Positions 30,660 to 34,015 of a DNA stretch of 34,015 nucleotides are shown in pieces. The notes under the pieces are model-generated. The model made no database searches, was not told where the DNA came from, and was given only the letters and a program-made list of their open reading frames with translations. This stretch comes from Pelotomaculum terephthalicicum JT (GTDB lineage Bacteria > Bacillota > Desulfotomaculia > Desulfotomaculales > Pelotomaculaceae). Each line of letters starts with the position of its first letter. Within the stretch, counting starts at the first letter, position 1. A program made the translations under genes and the position numbers. The DNA is taken from NCBI RefSeq assembly GCF_022410535.1, contig NZ_JAKNBL010000035.1:1-34015 (forward strand), given 5' to 3'.

Positions 30660-30685
30660 GCGGGACGGGGGTGTCCTTGTCCCGC
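30660..30685 (+). terminator. Hairpin after exported protein 2 (partial terminator)
   Basis: GCGGGAC (30660-30666) pairs with GTCCCGC (30679-30685) around a 12-base loop. Without a T run it may act as an attenuator or as an RNA-stabilising 3' end rather than a full stop. Confidence 0.45.
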
Positions 30686-30753
30686 AGCTGCATAATCACT
30701 CCGCGTCAGCAGGCGGCAATAACAAACTTGCTAAGAGATGAGGAGATGATGGG

Positions 30754-30960
30754 ATAAAAATACTATTATCGATTTTAACGGTAATCGTTGCCCTCACGCT
30801 CTTGCCTGACGGCATGGCTTATTGGGAGCATGATACGGAGATCACCGGCAAGATCCACACGGGCAGCTGGAATAAGGAGCAGCATTCCGCCGCAGAAATC
30901 ACGTCCGGCAATTATCCTGCGGCCATCGGGGATATCAGACCGGATTACCAGACAGAATGA
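30754..30960 (+). CDS. SipW-type exported protein 3, short, non-canonical start
   Basis: A frame of 68 codons with a signal helix (ILLSILTVIVALTLLPDGMA) and then YWEHDTEITGKIHTGSW, matching the W-x-D-x-I-T-x-G-x-x-x-T-G pattern of the other two. There is no ATG, GTG or TTG before the helix; the first codon after the GAGGAG site is ATA 30754, where ATG would be expected. Either ATA is used, the base is wrong, or the gene is dead. The C-terminal region (EITSGNYPAAIGDIRPDYQT) is short and may hold a surface anchor or adaptor. Confidence 0.6.
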   Translation: MKILLSILTVIVALTLLPDGMAYWEHDTEITGKIHTGSWNKEQHSAAEITSGNYPAAIGDIRPDYQTE

Positions 30961-31002
30961 CTGGCCTCGTACTTGTAAGCGTGAAAGGCTGGAAGGGTTG
31001 CG

Positions 31003-32208
31003 ATGGCAAAGGGCAATAGCGCGGGTACAAGATATTGTTACATTATTCTGCTAACCATGTTAATCGGCATGTACGTGATCATTAACATGCCTATTGAGCA
31101 AACGGAGGGCAGCTTTTTTCTCACCTACGTTGTGCAGCCGTTTTGCTGGGCAGCGGTGGTTTTCTTTGTCTGGCGGCTGCCCCGTACAGGGATTGCCGGA
31201 AAACTGCGCCTGCGCCGCCTGTTGAACTGGCTGGCGTTGCTCAGCGCCGGTTTCTACATTATATTCCAACTGGTTGGCGGTATGGTGGAAGGTTTTGGCA
31301 AAAGCCCCTCGTCATTTACACTTTTAGGCATAACCAGCAACATCGTTTACGTAAGCTCTTTCCTGGCCGGTATGGAGATTGCCCGGGCATATTTGATTCA
31401 TAGACTGGTGAAGCGATGCTTGCATCTGAAGCTGGGACTGCTGGTGGTTTTTTTCACGGTCCTCAATATTCCGTTCAGCATGTTAACCGGCTTCCGGACC
31501 GGTTTCGAGTTCGCCAAGGTGGCCGGCAGCGTCATCTTGCCGGGGCTTGCTGAAAACGCCGCCGCCTCCTACCTGGCTTACCTGGGCGGCCCGTTGCCGG
31601 CCCTGATTTACCGCGGTGCACTGCAGGCGTTCCAATGGTTCTGCCCGGTGCTGCCGGACCCGAGCTGGACGACTAAGGCTCTTTTGGGCACGTTCATTCC
31701 AGGCTTCAGCCTGTTCATGATCCACCGGCTCTACCTGCTGGAATCCAGGGACCTGAGAAGAAGCAAGGCTGCCCAAGAAAATCCGGCCGGGTGGATTATT
31801 ACCAGCGTCGCTTCCGTATTGCTGGTCTGGTTTTCAGTGGGGATATTCGCCTATTACCCGTCGGTGATTTTAAGCGGCAGTATGATGCCCGGGATCAAAA
31901 GAGGCGATATTGTCCTGCTCAGAAAAATAACCGGAGATGAAGTCAGGATCGGTGATGTGATTCATTTCCACCGGGACAAGATGCTGATCACCCACCGGGT
32001 GCTTGAGATCAAGGAGGATCACGGCGTAAAGGTTTTCCGGACCAAGGGAGACAACAACAGCGGGCCGGACCCGGAGTTGGTCAGCCCGCAGCAGGTAAAG
32101 GGCAAAGTGATTTTTGTCATCCCAAAAATCGGCTGGGCCACTTTACTGGTAAAAATGTTGACAGGGGCGATTAAGCCTGGAATAAATTCACAGGGAACAG
32201 AATTTTGA
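31003..32208 (+). CDS. sipW: SipW-like signal peptidase I with extra membrane domain
   Basis: A 401-residue membrane protein. Residues 1-270 hold about seven hydrophobic segments of no recognised family. The C-terminal 130 residues are a type I signal peptidase with catalytic Ser293 in ILSGSMMPGIKRGD and His331 in LITHRVLEI. Histidine replaces the usual bacterial lysine, which marks the SipW/ER-type subgroup, followed by FRTKGDNNSGPDPELV. Classical SipW is about 190 residues, so this is a two-domain form. GGAAGG precedes ATG 31003. It should cleave the exported proteins at 29495, 30111 and 30754; the extra domain may recognise or assemble them (inference). Confidence 0.88.
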   Translation: MAKGNSAGTRYCYIILLTMLIGMYVIINMPIEQTEGSFFLTYVVQPFCWAAVVFFVWRLPRTGIAGKLRLRRLLNWLALLSAGFYIIFQLVGGMVEGFGKSPSSFTLLGITSNIVYVSSFLAGMEIARAYLIHRLVKRCLHLKLGLLVVFFTVLNIPFSMLTGFRTGFEFAKVAGSVILPGLAENAAASYLAYLGGPLPALIYRGALQAFQWFCPVLPDPSWTTKALLGTFIPGFSLFMIHRLYLLESRDLRRSKAAQENPAGWIITSVASVLLVWFSVGIFAYYPSVILSGSMMPGIKRGDIVLLRKITGDEVRIGDVIHFHRDKMLITHRVLEIKEDHGVKVFRTKGDNNSGPDPELVSPQQVKGKVIFVIPKIGWATLLVKMLTGAIKPGINSQGTEF

Positions 32209-32243
32209 GATAAATTCAATTCAGCGGCACGGAGTTGAAAGGC

Positions 32244-33299
32244 TTGAAGTATCAGATGGACAGAAAAATCAGACTGGCATGCCTAGCTGCGTGTACAATT
32301 CTTCTGGCTGCAACGTTGTTTATGCTGCTCAAGTCCCTGGCCTGGCCGGGCGTGGTGGAACAGACAGTGCCTCAGTTTTCGTACAATCAGAATGCCCGGG
32401 TCGATTACCGGGTCTACTTTAAGTCCAATAAGCTTTACCCGGAAAGCAGCCTCGGGCCGGGTAGCATGTATGTAACAAACTTTGTTGATTATATAAATAC
32501 CTCTTTCAAGTATACGTTTAGCGCCGACCGGGTCGCTGAGGTCAAAGGAGAGTATGAAATTGTCGCCGTGGTGGAAGCCGTGGCCGGCAAAGACAGTAAA
32601 AAAGTATGGCAAAGGGAATTCGTGCTTTTGCCGAAAAAAGCCTTTAACGGCAAGGAGCAAACAATTACCATCCAGGAGGAGTTGCCGTTGCGGCTGCCTG
32701 ATTACAACGCTTTTGCCAGCACCGTAATCAGGGATTCGGAGTTGATTCCGGACGAGGTGAGCATGACCGTGCGCTGGAACGTGGCCGTGGAAGCAGCGGC
32801 GGACGGCGGGCAGGTTAAGGAGCAACTGGCGCCAACCCTGGTAGTGCCCCTGGTCCGGAAAGCCTTTGAGATCGGCGGGGAGCCAGTGAAAGAAAAGCCG
32901 GGCGCCATCACGGCAGTCAAGACCGTGCCGGTCCGGGTAAGCTGGAAAAAGGTGGCCCCATACGGCACTGTCGCGTGCATCAGCGCTTTAGTGCTGGTCC
33001 TGCTGCTCTGGTTAACCGGCGGGAGGGCGGGACACATCGATCCGCTGGAGGCCAGGGTGAGGCAGATCGTGAAAAAGCATGGCTTCCGCATGGCGGCCAT
33101 TGACGGGGATATATCGGCACTCATTGGAAACGCGGTACCGGCCAGGTCGGTTGACGACCTGGCGCTGATTGCCGATGAGCTGAACAAACCCCTCGTTTAC
33201 CGGCCCTTGTCGGAGACCAACGAAGTTCCGTCATTTTATGTCTTCGACGAACCCAAGGTGTTTGTCTATGAAATGAAACGCGATAACGACGTCACTTAA
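32244..33299 (+). CDS. DUF5305-like membrane protein of the SipW locus
   Basis: A protein of about 351 residues. It has an N-terminal membrane helix (about 10-32) and an extracytoplasmic beta-rich domain (VDYRVYFKSNKLYPESSLGP, then KYTFSADRVAEVKGEYEIVA). A second helix (about residues 245-262) follows, then a cytoplasmic tail (VRQIVKKHGFRMAAIDGDIS) resembling DUF5305 proteins that accompany SipW-type peptidases in archaea and some clostridia. TTG 32244 fits the GGAG at 32231-32234 (nine bases); TTG 32235 and ATG 32256 are alternatives. It may be a chaperone or anchor for the exported subunits. Confidence 0.72.
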   Translation: MKYQMDRKIRLACLAACTILLAATLFMLLKSLAWPGVVEQTVPQFSYNQNARVDYRVYFKSNKLYPESSLGPGSMYVTNFVDYINTSFKYTFSADRVAEVKGEYEIVAVVEAVAGKDSKKVWQREFVLLPKKAFNGKEQTITIQEELPLRLPDYNAFASTVIRDSELIPDEVSMTVRWNVAVEAAADGGQVKEQLAPTLVVPLVRKAFEIGGEPVKEKPGAITAVKTVPVRVSWKKVAPYGTVACISALVLVLLLWLTGGRAGHIDPLEARVRQIVKKHGFRMAAIDGDISALIGNAVPARSVDDLALIADELNKPLVYRPLSETNEVPSFYVFDEPKVFVYEMKRDNDVT

Positions 33300-33366
33300 G
33301 TTGACTGATATTGAAATTTTTTGATATGACCGGTTAATAAAGTGGCGTGAAAGGGGGAGAAAGAAA

Positions 33367-34015
33367 TTGCGGCTAATGCAATTGGGATCAAAACTAAAGT
33401 ACAGAAAGTTTGTGACATTTCTTGCCGTGCTGGCATTGCTGTGCAGCGTCTTCTCAATGGTCCTGCCCGGCCCGGCCGGCGCCGCCAACCAGGCCAATGA
33501 CAGTCCCAATGGGCTGGTACCGTCGCTGACAGTCAAAGTCGGCACTGCCTCTGTCACTAATCCAACTACGATCTACACCACGGCGAGAGTCTTTTCGCCA
33601 GCCGAAATGACGGCCATGGCCAATGTCACCCAGGCTTATTCCTATATCGACTCGTTTCCGACAGGTGTGATCGATGCTGCCAAGGGTGTCAAGATTACTG
33701 ATATTTTGGCGGCGTCCGGCATCGACTTCAGCAAGGTGTACAGAATTTATTTTTATTCGAACGACGTTTCCAACGGTCCCTACACGAATCTGACCAAGGA
33801 TTACCTGTGGGGCTCGCCCCGTTACTATTTCCCGAATATCAAGAACAGTTGGGATTATGACACTCAGTCTCCCAGTTTGTCGGGAGAATGGGGCAGCCCG
33901 ACAGACGGCGCCGTCCCGGTCGACCCCATTCTGGCGGTTCAGGACAACTGGCAGCGTATATTTAATATTCCTGAGGAAGGTCCTCTGGTTGATTACAGCG
34001 GTCAATGCAACGGCA
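33367..34015 (+). CDS. Large secreted protein, N-terminal part (cut by window edge)
   Basis: The frame is open from TTG 33367 to the window end, at least 216 codons. AAAGGGGGAG at 33350-33359 precedes it; ATG 33376 is an alternative. The signal peptide is FVTFLAVLALLCSVFSMVLP, ending near AGAANQ. The mature part has an immunoglobulin-like stretch (SLTVKVGTASVTNPTTIYTT) and a region (AYSYIDSFPTGVIDAAKGVK, ITDILAASGIDFSKVYRIYF) of a type often found in large clostridial surface proteins. It is probably the main surface product of the SipW locus, possibly anchored on the fibre. The true size and C-terminal anchor are unseen. Confidence 0.75.
   Translation, partial: MRLMQLGSKLKYRKFVTFLAVLALLCSVFSMVLPGPAGAANQANDSPNGLVPSLTVKVGTASVTNPTTIYTTARVFSPAEMTAMANVTQAYSYIDSFPTGVIDAAKGVKITDILAASGIDFSKVYRIYFYSNDVSNGPYTNLTKDYLWGSPRYYFPNIKNSWDYDTQSPSLSGEWGSPTDGAVPVDPILAVQDNWQRIFNIPEEGPLVDYSGQCNG

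Noticed and set aside
30788-31054. 88-codon frame overlapping the third SipW substrate
   Set aside because: It is an out-of-frame reading of the SipW substrate, with biased composition and no ribosome site.
1-34015. CRISPR array, rRNA or replication origin
   Set aside because: I saw no regularly spaced repeats, no rRNA sequence and no DnaA-box cluster in the window.

Overview
The window looks like a piece of the chromosome of an anaerobic, spore-forming, Gram-positive clostridium of the Desulfotomaculum/Pelotomaculum type. This is inferred from gene content: a benzoate-CoA ligase, the metV-metF pair of the methyl branch of the Wood-Ljungdahl pathway, the sporulation protein YtaF, Firmicutes-type riboswitches (yybP-ykoY and ydaO/yuaA), OpuA and a SipW-type secretion locus. 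No 16S rRNA is present, so the genus is not proven.

Layout. (1) 1-6900 is an ion-transport block: an orphan beta subunit of a Na+-pumping decarboxylase with a small two-helix partner, then three ArsB/NhaD-superfamily antiporter-like permeases. The first two permeases are a recent tandem duplication; the third is more divergent and has a consensus sigma-54 promoter about 440 bases upstream. (2) 6900-9000 is a probable manganese-homeostasis block: ytaF, a small unknown gene, and a TerC-family gene behind a yybP-ykoY Mn2+ riboswitch with its own promoter and terminator. (3) 9000-10400 has tRNA-Pro(GGG), nudC, and a very short self-contained transcription unit with consensus promoter, 24-codon ORF and terminator. 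(4) 10845-14600 has benzoate-CoA ligase followed by an unrecognised multi-spanning membrane protein, then a scrambled partial copy of that membrane gene, part of it inverted, behind a second sigma-54 promoter.

(5) 14700-22620 is accessory and decaying. It has an HPP-family gene, a broken LysM/ModA-like gene, an IS66 remnant fused to a duplicated 3' half of tRNA-Lys, an intact opuA osmoprotectant operon behind a c-di-AMP riboswitch, a GGDEF protein with a ribbon-helix-helix tail, and fragments of glnQ-like, merR-like, nifX-like, mrp, metV and IS200 genes. The tRNA-Lys duplication (16287-16327 and 22621-22661) has the geometry of a former integration into tRNA-Lys. (6) 22620-25040 has a three-tRNA operon (minus strand) and an intact metV-metF pair.

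(7) 25510-29429 is a co-directional cluster: an ExbB/TolQ-like channel, an unknown protein ending in a Cys-x-Leu-Gly-Cys-Phe motif, a TrmO-like protein fused to an FmdE-like domain, a DUF3343 sulfur/selenium-carrier-like protein and an EF2568-type cysteine desulfurase. I infer sulfur or selenium delivery to a metal or molybdenum enzyme; this is the best candidate here for an undescribed system. (8) 29495-34015 is a SipW-type secretion locus: three small exported proteins with similar N-termini, a SipW-like signal peptidase with a large extra membrane domain, a DUF5305-like membrane protein and the start of a large secreted protein cut by the window edge. It probably builds a surface fibre or matrix.

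Several genes carry frameshifts or lack a normal start codon (mrp, metF, the third small SipW substrate). Some may be sequencing errors if this is a draft assembly. All identities are from reading the translated sequence; no database search was possible.
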